Positions 1-7,953 of a DNA stretch of 64,000 nucleotides are shown here, piece by piece. Every line of letters begins with the position of its first letter. Positions within the stretch are counted from its first letter, which is position 1. Location of the stretch: NCBI GenBank assembly GCA_040766105.1, contig JAXGRD010000001.1, positions 1-64,000 on the forward strand, given 5' to 3'. The translations under genes were made by a program, and so were the position numbers. The DNA is from JAXGRD01 sp040766105. GTDB lineage: Bacteria; Bacillota; Clostridia; Peptostreptococcales; Anaerovoracaceae. Below the pieces are notes generated by a model. That model saw nothing but the letters and a program-made list of their open reading frames with translations, was not told the DNA's origin and did not search any database.

Positions 1-178
1 TTTCCAAAGTGTCTTTGTGCAATATTGTCCCTGTAAATATCGCAGTAGTGTTTGTTACTTCCTCGCCTTTTCGCATTAGTACAAATTCTAAAAAATCACC
101 ATGATCATTCACAACGTGAATGTATTCGTTTTGATGTTTGGATAGTATGATATCACATGCCTCTTTCAAATCAATCAT
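1..178 (-). CDS. hypothetical protein, 3' end cut by window edge
   Basis: An open frame reads leftward from an ATG at 176-178 to the window edge, giving 59 visible residues beginning MIDLKEACDIILSKHQNEYI. The start is supported by an AGAGGTG ribosome-binding site about five bases upstream. The visible part is a mixed alpha/beta soluble sequence without a signal peptide or membrane segment. I do not recognise the family; its fold and size are unknown because the C-terminus lies outside the window. Confidence 0.55.
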   Translation of the reverse strand, partial: MIDLKEACDIILSKHQNEYIHVVNDHGDFLEFVLMRKGEEVTNTTAIFTGTILHKDTLE

Positions 179-267
179 AAGTACACCTCTTCTACTTCCT
201 ATCATCATCTATACTAGTCCAAGTATATCGCATTTTATATGAAAAAAAGGGTAAATATGTCCCCCTT

Positions 268-561
268 TTAGTTTTCTTCTCTCGTTCTTGGCTTCCCAAG
301 GATATTTATAACGGTCAACACAAGAATGATAATCAACACAGCGCAGTATATAATTCCCATGGTTGGGTAAATATCTATAACCCCTACCACATCTCCAGCT
401 GCTACCCTACAGTTGATGTCAAAAATGCTAAGTACTGGTACTATTGCGAAACAAGTAAGGCTAATGATTATGAATAAATCTTTTCTCTTCCCCCTCTGTT
501 TAATCCCGACGCTTGCAACAACAATTGACAGCAGAAGTAACAAGATATATGCAATTCCCAT
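268..561 (-). CDS. small membrane protein, three predicted TM helices
   Basis: 97 residues when started at the ATG preceded by AAGGAGGG, rather than at an upstream TTG that would overlap the preceding gene. Three hydrophobic stretches are visible: about residues 2-20, 28-48 and 67-87, separated by a short Lys/Arg-rich loop (KQRGKRKD) after the first, which suggests positive-inside orientation. The C-terminus is charged. It lies 20 bases downstream of the PRiA4-like gene on the same strand and is probably co-transcribed with it. No family is recognised; the function is unknown. Confidence 0.6.
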   Translation of the reverse strand: MGIAYILLLLLSIVVASVGIKQRGKRKDLFIIISLTCFAIVPVLSIFDINCRVAAGDVVGVIDIYPTMGIIYCAVLIIILVLTVINILGKPRTREEN

Positions 562-581
562 CCACTTTCCCTCCTTCAATC

Positions 582-1310
582 TCAATACTCGCGCATGAGT
601 ATCTTCATGGACCGGGCACTAGGTTCCTCGCCATATTCATAAACCTCTCTAAAAATTCTTGGCAACCTTTTCAAGCGAAAGTTCATGTCTTCCAGATCAA
701 AAGAAGTTAGATCCAATTCATCGACCCCAAGCCAGCATTGATACTCTTCATAGTCCTCGCCCTTTTTCTTCTTGAAAGCCTTTGCTATCCTCATCAAACC
801 ACCGGTGCCACCACAGTCCTCAATGATGCCATAACCTTCCCCTTCAATCACTCGCGGGAGCTCCCAGCCGGACAGTTTTTTATCTGCAAAAATTTCTTCA
901 AGCATAAGTTTCACTGCCCAACCATCGCCATAATCATAGTTAAAGATAACCGTGTCCCCGGCTTGCAGCAGGATGTTTTCCATTTTCACTTCTACTGCAT
1001 TTTGGATGTTTCGGTTCTCAAGGTCTTCCGGGGGTTCATACGGACTGGGCACCTCATATATAACAGTCCCATCCGGCCTCCACCGGTTTACCTCATCTTC
1101 ATTCACGCAATGAATCCCCCATTTCTCATAGCGTTCTTTCCTGTGGTCTTCAAAGTTAAATAAATGGCTAGCCTGCATTTCAAACATCGTCATGACAATA
1201 TAGCCCAACTTGGGAAGATACAAATTATTCAAAACTTGAAAACGTCTCCAGATTTTTGGTTCATAATCTTGCAACTCTGCATAGATTTGGTATATTGGAT
1301 GTGCTGTCAT
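582..1310 (-). CDS. plasmid pRiA4b ORF-3-like protein
   Basis: 242 residues. The N-terminus (IYQIYAELQDYEPKIWRRF) and the later YDYGDGWAVKLMLEEI block match the PRiA4_ORF3-like fold (PF07929), found in bacteria and as a passenger of some mobile elements. The YDYGD.W block is the family hallmark. The biochemical function of the family is not established. There is a purine-rich ribosome-binding region (AAGGAG and AGGAAG) upstream of the ATG. It is followed by a small membrane-protein gene. The location in an AT-rich accessory segment fits horizontal acquisition. Confidence 0.8.
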   Translation of the reverse strand: MTAHPIYQIYAELQDYEPKIWRRFQVLNNLYLPKLGYIVMTMFEMQASHLFNFEDHRKERYEKWGIHCVNEDEVNRWRPDGTVIYEVPSPYEPPEDLENRNIQNAVEVKMENILLQAGDTVIFNYDYGDGWAVKLMLEEIFADKKLSGWELPRVIEGEGYGIIEDCGGTGGLMRIAKAFKKKKGEDYEEYQCWLGVDELDLTSFDLEDMNFRLKRLPRIFREVYEYGEEPSARSMKILMREY

Positions 1311-1418
1311 TTTTCTTCCTTTCTCCTTTATTTTAGAGCATCAATTCGTTCTCTTGCCATTCTTCTCAGTTACTGCTGTCCCCTCTCTCAGAGAATTGTA
1401 CAGCTGACCACCTCTAAC

Positions 1419-2585
1419 TCATCGTATTCGATACTTGTTACGGTTTCCATAACTCTGCCTCGCAAGTAAGCCCTTCTCTTCAAATTTCATGACGAAAGTA
1501 CGGATTGTTGCATAGGCTGCATTTCCAAAGTCCTTTTCCAATTGCTTAGTCGAAAACTCGTTGGTTCCGTAGGCACTCATCACGAACTGCCAAAGATTTC
1601 GTTCTTTTTCTGTAACATCACCCTTCTGCAAGATGTTGGAGTAGTCTGTCATCGTCTTCTCCCCAGGCAATTCCGCAGGTAATTTCTCATAAACACTTTC
1701 GTTCATGTATTGTAGAAAAGGAGTGATATCCATAACCCCGCTGACCTCAACATTTTTTTCAATGCGCTCAAAGATACGATAGTATATCTTCCGACTCATC
1801 TCTATATATTTTGACAAAGACACATGCATTGTACCCGGATATCCTCGTTGAACAAGATACCACATCTGCACCAGCCGCGACATCCGACCGTTTCCATCGA
1901 AGTAGGGATGTAGATAGGATAAATAGAAATGAATGATTGCCGCTTTTTGAAGCTCATCACTACTGGATATTTGCATGTATTTGACAAATCCATTCATGTA
2001 TTCCGGCAACTTTTCATGAGGAATTCCGCTATGTATCGTCTTTATTCCATCGTGAACAACTACCTCGTTGTGTCGATACAACTTGTCCGGCTTTAGTTGA
2101 TCCTCTTCCTCTAGGGAATCCCCTATTGCCAGTTTATATAATCGGAAAAGATTACTTTCGTCTATTATATGTGCTGGGTTACTAATATACTCTATCCCTT
2201 TTTTCATCCCAACAATACGTTCTTCCATCTTGTCTGTCGCAGCACGTCCTGCAAAAATCTTTCGGATGCTTTCTTGTTTGTAATCTATGCCCTCTATATC
2301 GAAGGTCGCTGCAGTCTCCTCCTCCATGGCCAGTTGTCCATAAGTATTTCCCACAGATCCATTCCCATATAATATTTTGATGCTCCGGTCACTTATCTTC
2401 ACTTTATCCGGCAAAAAAACAATTGGCTTTCCCCGGAAGTCCACTAATTGTATCTCCTGAAAAAAAGAAGCCTTCAAAATCGATACATAATCCTTCATCT
2501 TCTCCGACCCGTATTTATATTTCATTTTGTGAAGATCATCTGACTTAGTATCCCGATACATTTCAATGAAATTCTTTATATCCAT
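1419..2585 (-). CDS. Fic/DOC family protein (predicted AMPylase)
   Basis: 388 residues. The core contains the complete Fic active-site motif HPYFDGNGRMSR, matching HxFx(D/E)GNGRxxR, where the His is the catalytic base for transfer of AMP or another nucleotide to a target hydroxyl. An N-terminal cap of about 130 residues precedes it. The C-terminal 70 residues look like a winged helix (STKQLEKDFGNAAYATIRTF), the layout of Fic proteins with a DNA-binding tail. I chose the ATG at 2583-2585 over an in-frame TTG 36 bases upstream. It is transcribed away from the GTPase gene, so the two share an intergenic control region. Role unknown; regulation of a host protein or a toxin-like role are both possible. 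Confidence 0.85.
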   Translation of the reverse strand: MDIKNFIEMYRDTKSDDLHKMKYKYGSEKMKDYVSILKASFFQEIQLVDFRGKPIVFLPDKVKISDRSIKILYGNGSVGNTYGQLAMEEETAATFDIEGIDYKQESIRKIFAGRAATDKMEERIVGMKKGIEYISNPAHIIDESNLFRLYKLAIGDSLEEEDQLKPDKLYRHNEVVVHDGIKTIHSGIPHEKLPEYMNGFVKYMQISSSDELQKAAIIHFYLSYLHPYFDGNGRMSRLVQMWYLVQRGYPGTMHVSLSKYIEMSRKIYYRIFERIEKNVEVSGVMDITPFLQYMNESVYEKLPAELPGEKTMTDYSNILQKGDVTEKERNLWQFVMSAYGTNEFSTKQLEKDFGNAAYATIRTFVMKFEEKGLLARQSYGNRNKYRIR

Positions 2586-2689
2586 TATACTCACTTTCGT
2601 TCTGATACTAATTGATACCAATTTATATCAATTATAGTCTCCGGCTTACTCTCTGTCAATATGAAATACATCCTTCCTATTGCTCATTA

Positions 2690-2698
2690 TGGTATAAT
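2690..2698 (+). promoter_or_regulatory. extended -10 promoter for the GTPase gene
   Basis: TGGTATAAT at 2690-2698 is a perfect TATAAT preceded by TGn. It lies 37 bases upstream of the GTPase start codon. No good -35 box is seen at the usual distance, which is common for extended -10 promoters. Confidence 0.5.
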
Positions 2699-2735
2699 AG
2701 ACCACATAATTGATTGGACACGGGAGGGTTTTGAA

Positions 2736-3878
2736 ATGACGAACGATAAAGCCAACGTGCTGTTAATTGGCAATGCCGGTTCCGGGAAGAGCACATTGAT
2801 TCATGCGATACTGGATGACAGGGCTACAAAAACATCTATAGGAAAACGTGGCGCCGAAAGAATGGACATCTATGAAGATGATGCCGTTCCCTTTCGATTG
2901 ATCGATACGAAGAGCATAGAACACAATCGGTTCCACAAAATCCGTGCAACGCGCCAGATTGAAAAGTGGATGAAAACCAATTATCGAGAAGAAAACAGAG
3001 ATAGGCAAATCAGCATGATCTGGTACTGTGTGGATGCGATGTCCGCAAGACTCTTCTCCGAAAACATAAAGATGCTGAAAAACGTCACCAAGGTTTGGAA
3101 TGACATCCCCATCATCGTTGTATTAACAAAGTCTTATTCCGAACCCCACCGGGAAGGATATGAAGAGCTCATTGAATACATGATTGAGAAATATGGGAAG
3201 GGGAAGATGAATGTGGTGGACGTAATCTCCGTCGTCGCACAAGAGTTTCCCATTGATGAATATACCGTCATTCCACCCTATGGTTTAGATGCCCTGGTGG
3301 ATCGAACCGTAGAACTCACCCCGGAAGCCTTGCGAATGGCAACCGTTGCCGTTTCCAATTATCAGTTGAATATGAAGCGAAAGTTAGCCCACGGGTTCAC
3401 CGCAACGGTGACAGCAGGTTCCGCCTTGGTGGGTGCAACACCTATCCCCATTGCCGATGCCGCCATTCTTGTTCCTGCCCAAACAGCATTGGTGCAGGGT
3501 ATTTCCAAAATATACGGCATGCCGACTAAAAATTCCAACGTTATTCGGACCATTGTGGAGTGTGGAACAGTATCCATCCCTGCTCGCATGGCCGTATCAT
3601 CCCTAAAAGCCACCTTCCCCGGCGTGGGCAATGCCATCAACGCCATCGTGGCCGCAGTCTTAAGCGGTGCCATCGGAGAAATCTCCATTATGATTATGGA
3701 CCGAATTTACACCGGGAAGATAAAAGATGACGATTTGGATTTTATCAAGAAGTTTACGGAGCATGAATTCTATAAGATTATTGAAGACAAACTTCCCATG
3801 TTGAAGGACCTGGAGAAGAAGGATTTATCCGACCTGAAAAGCATCGGCCTCTTCATCGCCAAAGTGTTTAGGAAGTAA
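2736..3878 (+). CDS. P-loop GTPase with C-terminal DUF697-like region
   Basis: 380 residues starting at the ATG preceded by GGGAGG. Residues about 10-20 carry the P-loop GNAGSGKST. A DTKS stretch takes the place of the usual G3 DxxG, and VLTKSYSE stands where NKxD is expected, so nucleotide specificity may be atypical. The C-terminal third is Ala/Gly-rich with amphipathic and hydrophobic helices (GSALVGATPIPIADAAILVP), typical of the DUF697 region found after Era-like GTPase domains and thought to contact membranes. It is monocistronic and divergent from the Fic gene. Function unknown; a membrane-linked stress or defence GTPase is an inference. Confidence 0.75.
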   Translation: MTNDKANVLLIGNAGSGKSTLIHAILDDRATKTSIGKRGAERMDIYEDDAVPFRLIDTKSIEHNRFHKIRATRQIEKWMKTNYREENRDRQISMIWYCVDAMSARLFSENIKMLKNVTKVWNDIPIIVVLTKSYSEPHREGYEELIEYMIEKYGKGKMNVVDVISVVAQEFPIDEYTVIPPYGLDALVDRTVELTPEALRMATVAVSNYQLNMKRKLAHGFTATVTAGSALVGATPIPIADAAILVPAQTALVQGISKIYGMPTKNSNVIRTIVECGTVSIPARMAVSSLKATFPGVGNAINAIVAAVLSGAIGEISIMIMDRIYTGKIKDDDLDFIKKFTEHEFYKIIEDKLPMLKDLEKKDLSDLKSIGLFIAKVFRK

Positions 3879-3881
3879 ATT

Positions 3882-3928
3882 TTTTAGGGTGCATTTTTCG
3901 GTTTTTCAAATGCGTTTGCACCCTAAAA
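3882..3928. terminator. bidirectional terminator between convergent genes
   Basis: TTTTAGGGTGCA (3882-3893) and TGCACCCTAAAA (3917-3928) form a perfect 12-bp stem with a 23-base loop and A/T-rich ends suitable for both strands. The right arm overlaps the stop codon of the leftward gene. Confidence 0.7.
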
Positions 3929-4333
3929 GAACTTATCCGGAATATAGGACCCAGATACAGGCATCCATAACCCGTCCTCTGTTGAGTGCATCTTAGCAAA
4001 TCCGAATGTGATTTTTTCTGAGAAGAAGTATCTTTTGTTTCCTTCTGTGGAGATTTCCACCCTGCCAATCTCCGTATAATCACACCTTGCCTTTATTGAT
4101 ACATCGGATACATCATAGAATTCTACCGTTGTAGCCGTCCCCAGCGGTTTATTCCAAAAATCTATAAGCAAGTAAGGGACATACTCCTCTCTATCCGAAT
4201 CCAAAATTCGGCCCAATAGTACCGTGGAAAACCCGTCGATTTCTTGCCAAAATGCGGGATTTTCGATAACCTCATCTCTACCAATTTCTTTTAGGGAAAT
4301 CTCCCTTGTTCCCGGAATATTTTTGTAGTACAT
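3923..4333 (-). CDS. hypothetical protein (136 aa)
   Basis: 136 residues starting at the ATG that follows AGGGAG by ten bases. The sequence is soluble and beta-rich (VLLGRILDSDREEYVPYLLIDFW, then a GRVEISTEG segment) with no membrane segment and few cysteines. I do not recognise a family. It converges with the GTPase gene, sharing a terminator. It lies at the left edge of the defence-like island but shows no link to any one of those genes. Confidence 0.55.
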   Translation of the reverse strand: MYYKNIPGTREISLKEIGRDEVIENPAFWQEIDGFSTVLLGRILDSDREEYVPYLLIDFWNKPLGTATTVEFYDVSDVSIKARCDYTEIGRVEISTEGNKRYFFSEKITFGFAKMHSTEDGLWMPVSGSYIPDKFF

Positions 4334-4452
4334 ATTTTTCAAGCTCCCTTGTTTGGATTATCTTAGGTAGTTCAGTCGTATCTATTGCATGTGCTACGAA
4401 GTCCATCTTTTTATCTTGCTTGCTAATTTCTATAAATACTTGTCTCTGCAAG

Positions 4453-4567
4453 TTACCAGCAAGTTAAATCCTTCTCACATATTGCATCTTAACTTTGAAA
4501 TATCAACAATCTATTGTGCACTCCATTTTCCTCGCATGTCATCATGCACATTACCAGCAAGTTAAAT
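4453..4567. repeat. 17-bp direct repeat TTACCAGCAAGTTAAAT
   Basis: Two identical copies lie at 4453-4469 and 4551-4567, 98 bases apart. The second directly abuts the stop codon of the AlbA_2 ATPase gene. The spacer carries no gene. This may mark a former duplication or a short insertion; its origin is not clear. Confidence 0.6.
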
Positions 4568-6016
4568 TCATGCCCAATATGGTATATATTTCATATATCT
4601 TGGAGCTGTGTTTGCATCCACCGCTTTAATTAAACCTTCGTTTAAAGTATCTTTAATCAGTCGCGAAATACTTGCAGATGAAGAATCTTGCAACCCAAAA
4701 CGATTTCTCAAAGAACTATTTGTAATAGTTTCAGACGAAACATACTTAATGCATGCATGTAAATAACAATCCCAGATTTTGTCTTCCATGCTCATATTTG
4801 CAAAAGCAATGTCAGAAAATAGTATAACCTTTGTATTTTCCTCGTACAAAATAATTTTAGGAGCAGGTAATGTTTCAAGTTCACATGAGATTACAATTCT
4901 ATCCCATCCTGATCCCAGTTCTTCACACATTCCAAATCTGCGCATCAAGGCTGCAATTTTTTCATTTCTGGATTTAGGCGGGTTATCAATTATCCTTTTG
5001 ATATCTACAAGTGGAACACCAGGGTTTGTCACTTCAATGCGATTTGGGAATATTTCAATCATTGGTCCTGTTCCAGATATTGAAAGGTCTTGATGAATCA
5101 AAGCATTGGCCACTATTTCACGGACTGCAACAATGGGGAATTCTTTCTTTGTCTTTCTGATAGCTCCGTTTATTTCTTCTGATGATGGTAAAATCGCTTC
5201 TAAAAATCCAATAAGACCTTCAAATCCATTTGCATACCCTTTACTTCCGGAGAATTCTTTTAGAATGTTTAGCCTATCATTCCTTTCGTATTGCACAACG
5301 CGTATAGCTTTCCTAGACAGTCCATGAAAATCGCTTAATTTTTTAGCGAACAATATTGCCCCTAGATTGGTAATATCAAACATACCATTATCCTGTTTAA
5401 TAACCATTTTCTCTTCTAATAAATAGTGGATTATTTCATCTTGAGTCGTAGGTAGAGGCATTTTCCTTAATTCAAAATAGGAATATATATCCATTTTTTC
5501 TATAACACCTTGAACATCTAAATCCTTTTCTGCAATTAGCTCTTCAAAATTAGTATTTCTTATGCGATCCCATAATTGGGTTTTCATTGATGGATAATCA
5601 TTTAGTTTCTTTGTATAACTCCCCACTCTTATATAATCCACCTTTTTAAATGTCACCGTTTGATTTACAGCTCTATTAATCATTAACAATACAACCCTCT
5701 TATTATTTATTTCTAGAGAATGAAAAACAAAGCTTGCATTTTTTGACAATAAATTTCTTAACCAGCTTTCAATTTCCTGATTGCCTACTTTGAGAGAATA
5801 TTGATCATACGTAGTTCCAACAATTTCGTGAGTGTCGTCGTCTATTCCCCAAATCATATATGCACATGTTTTTTCATAATATGCCGCTGCATTTGCTAAT
5901 GCACTTATGTCTTCTCCAATCATGTCAGGGCAATAATTATTATGCTTAAATTCCACCCATGAAATTTCATTTGGCAACTTTATTAATTTATCAACTAGCA
6001 TATCCAAATTTTCCAA
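4568..6016 (-). CDS. AlbA_2 (Schlafen-like) domain ATP-binding protein
   Basis: 482 residues. The N-terminus (SWVEFKHNNYCPDMIGEDIS, then ALANAAAYYEKTCAYMIWGI) is an AlbA_2/Schlafen-type putative nucleic-acid-binding domain. The middle (REIVANALIHQDLSISG with IEIFPNRIEVTNPG) is a GHKL-type ATPase (HATPase_c_4), and the last 100 residues look like a winged helix. Proteins with this layout are annotated as putative transcriptional regulators or helicase-related and are frequent in defence islands. The likely start is a TTG ten bases after AAGGAG; an ATG five codons later is possible. It stands alone on the minus strand. Confidence 0.75.
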   Translation of the reverse strand: MENLDMLVDKLIKLPNEISWVEFKHNNYCPDMIGEDISALANAAAYYEKTCAYMIWGIDDDTHEIVGTTYDQYSLKVGNQEIESWLRNLLSKNASFVFHSLEINNKRVVLLMINRAVNQTVTFKKVDYIRVGSYTKKLNDYPSMKTQLWDRIRNTNFEELIAEKDLDVQGVIEKMDIYSYFELRKMPLPTTQDEIIHYLLEEKMVIKQDNGMFDITNLGAILFAKKLSDFHGLSRKAIRVVQYERNDRLNILKEFSGSKGYANGFEGLIGFLEAILPSSEEINGAIRKTKKEFPIVAVREIVANALIHQDLSISGTGPMIEIFPNRIEVTNPGVPLVDIKRIIDNPPKSRNEKIAALMRRFGMCEELGSGWDRIVISCELETLPAPKIILYEENTKVILFSDIAFANMSMEDKIWDCYLHACIKYVSSETITNSSLRNRFGLQDSSSASISRLIKDTLNEGLIKAVDANTAPRYMKYIPYWA

Positions 6017-6268
6017 TTGTAGTATTCTCCTTCCTACACCTTAACTGTTTAATTGTGAGGTGATACAATCACTAACAAATCCATTAGCGGTAAATATTTT
6101 TGCTTCACCATCATTTGCTTATGCTCCTTTATTGGCCTTCTATAGAACTGAAAATATCATCGTGCCTTAGGCTCATTAGGTACTACTTCTCCATGTTGAA
6201 AGATTAGGTTTTGCTTTTCTATAAATACATATATGTATAGGGGTTCCATGGTTTAAACCCATTAGTAT

Positions 6269-7453
6269 CTATGCCAATAAGAATATCTCATTTTTATCGA
6301 AGCATATCTGAGAAGTATGGTTATATATTTGAATCATATCTTCCATTTTGTTTATGAATACGCTAGTGCCGGGATTGCCTAATGTTGCGAAAGATATGAC
6401 TGCTTCATTTTCCATGTCATTTGCATTGCACTTCAAGTGTTCTCCTTTGTCCTGAAGAAATTCATCAACTGGACCTTTCTTTATAACTGGAATACTACCA
6501 ATGGCTTTTCCTGCAGCTTTACCCACATGGCCTAACCCTTTTACCACATTTGTATCTATCGCCGATTTGCTCAGCTTTTCTAGGTGCATTGAGCACTTTC
6601 CAAAGAGTTCTCTATATTCATGTGCCATCGCTCCTATTTCATTGCTAATTCCGCGGATATATTCTTCTTTGAAATTTCCACTTAACATTATTTCCAGGAA
6701 CGAAGCTAGGGAGAAGATATAATGTGATAGTCGATAGTATTCAAACATTTTTTTGAGATTATCCAAAGTCGCTTGTACTTTTGCTTTCCCCACCACAATT
6801 TTATTTTTGCTTAACAAATCAGCAACTTCTTTCTGATAGGTAAGCATGTTCTTTCTAGCCATTCTTTGAACATCTAAAACCATTTTGTGGTTGCTCTCTA
6901 CAAAATGCGAATTGTCCCAATTCAGTTTGTACTTAGTCAAGATGTTCATCAAGGTCTCGGCGTCCGCTTCTACTTGGGATTCCATCTCTGCCTCTAAAAA
7001 TGACAATATCTGTTTATTGGTTTCTACAATTGTTTTAATCTCTTTTTCGATGGCATAAAGCGCTACCGCCATCATCGCCATTTGTGGATTAATTGCAGAG
7101 AGCGAGAGGGAGTCTGCTTCTGCAAATTTAGCCATTTTAGAGCGCCCATCACTCGTCTTGAGTGCGCCCCAGAATGTTTCACCCTTCGCTGCTTTTAACA
7201 CATCTCCCACGCCCGCATTTGCAAGCTGGTACAAGCCGCCTGTTGCAAGCTCCATCGTATTAAAGGCAGGCACGAGAGAAGCTATGGCCGCCCCTAAAGT
7301 GGATATCTCAGCAATAGGCACACTTCGTGTGGTCGATTGATTAATACTTGCACGAGCATCAGATAGCATTTCTCCCGTGAGTTCAATAAGTTCGTTTTCT
7401 TCCCTAGTCGGTTTGGTTTCTCTACGGTCGTTAATGTTTACAACTTTATCCAT
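6269..7453 (-). CDS. hypothetical protein with hydrophobic and helical segments (394 aa)
   Basis: 394 residues with an excellent AGGAGGGAG site before the ATG. The first 30 residues are polar (INDRRETKPTREENELIEL). Residues about 47-80 are hydrophobic (IAEISTLGAAIASLVPAFNT). Residues about 125-290 are long helices. Near residue 310 comes a Gly/Ala stretch (GLGHVGKAAGKAIGSIPVI), followed by a folded C-terminal tail. The helical middle with hydrophobic patches resembles pore-forming or membrane-remodelling proteins in general outline only. I do not recognise a family. Its place between the AlbA_2 ATPase and the TrlF operon suggests, but does not prove, a defence role. Confidence 0.65.
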   Translation of the reverse strand: MDKVVNINDRRETKPTREENELIELTGEMLSDARASINQSTTRSVPIAEISTLGAAIASLVPAFNTMELATGGLYQLANAGVGDVLKAAKGETFWGALKTSDGRSKMAKFAEADSLSLSAINPQMAMMAVALYAIEKEIKTIVETNKQILSFLEAEMESQVEADAETLMNILTKYKLNWDNSHFVESNHKMVLDVQRMARKNMLTYQKEVADLLSKNKIVVGKAKVQATLDNLKKMFEYYRLSHYIFSLASFLEIMLSGNFKEEYIRGISNEIGAMAHEYRELFGKCSMHLEKLSKSAIDTNVVKGLGHVGKAAGKAIGSIPVIKKGPVDEFLQDKGEHLKCNANDMENEAVISFATLGNPGTSVFINKMEDMIQIYNHTSQICFDKNEIFLLA

Positions 7454-7687
7454 GTTTCTCCCTCCTGCTAATGAGTTAACCTACTCCTTCATAAGGTTTT
7501 TGGTGCCGTAGCATTATCACTATGCTCTCGCATCCATCTCACCGCTTCAACTATCCCAATTATTAAAACTAGTCGCTGACCACATTTGAATCAATAATTT
7601 CTCTTAATTCAAATTATCCATTTAATATGATCGATATGAACAAACGATACCTTTTTATTATAAAAAGAAATATATATTACTTGGTTT

Positions 7688-7942
7688 TTATATTTGTTTT
7701 ATATCCGCATCAGGCAAATAACCTTCAACAACCGTTACCACATTCCTTAGCGCCTCTGTTAAAGCTACTATTGAGCTTGATTCTTCTACAGTAAAATCCC
7801 CTTCTATCTCAGAGTCTTCAATACTTTTTTCTTCGTACATCAATTCAATCATTTTAGTGTAAGAAAAACCGAATTCCTTGCCATCAGTATTGACTATTAT
7901 GACTTCAACCGTATCATCCTTTTTATTAAAATTGAGTCTCAT
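7688..7942 (-). CDS. small acidic protein downstream of the TrlF-like ATPase
   Basis: 84 residues with a very acidic middle (MYEEKSIEDSEIEGDFTVEE) and a C-terminal helix. It starts 11 bases after the stop of the TrlF-like gene and has its own GAGGTG site, so the two almost certainly form one operon. No domain is recognised. A small acidic protein after a large ATPase could be a regulator, an antitoxin-like inhibitor or a structural partner. This is inference from gene order only. Confidence 0.65.
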   Translation of the reverse strand: MRLNFNKKDDTVEVIIVNTDGKEFGFSYTKMIELMYEEKSIEDSEIEGDFTVEESSSIVALTEALRNVVTVVEGYLPDADIKQI

Positions 7943-7953
7943 TATTAGTCACC

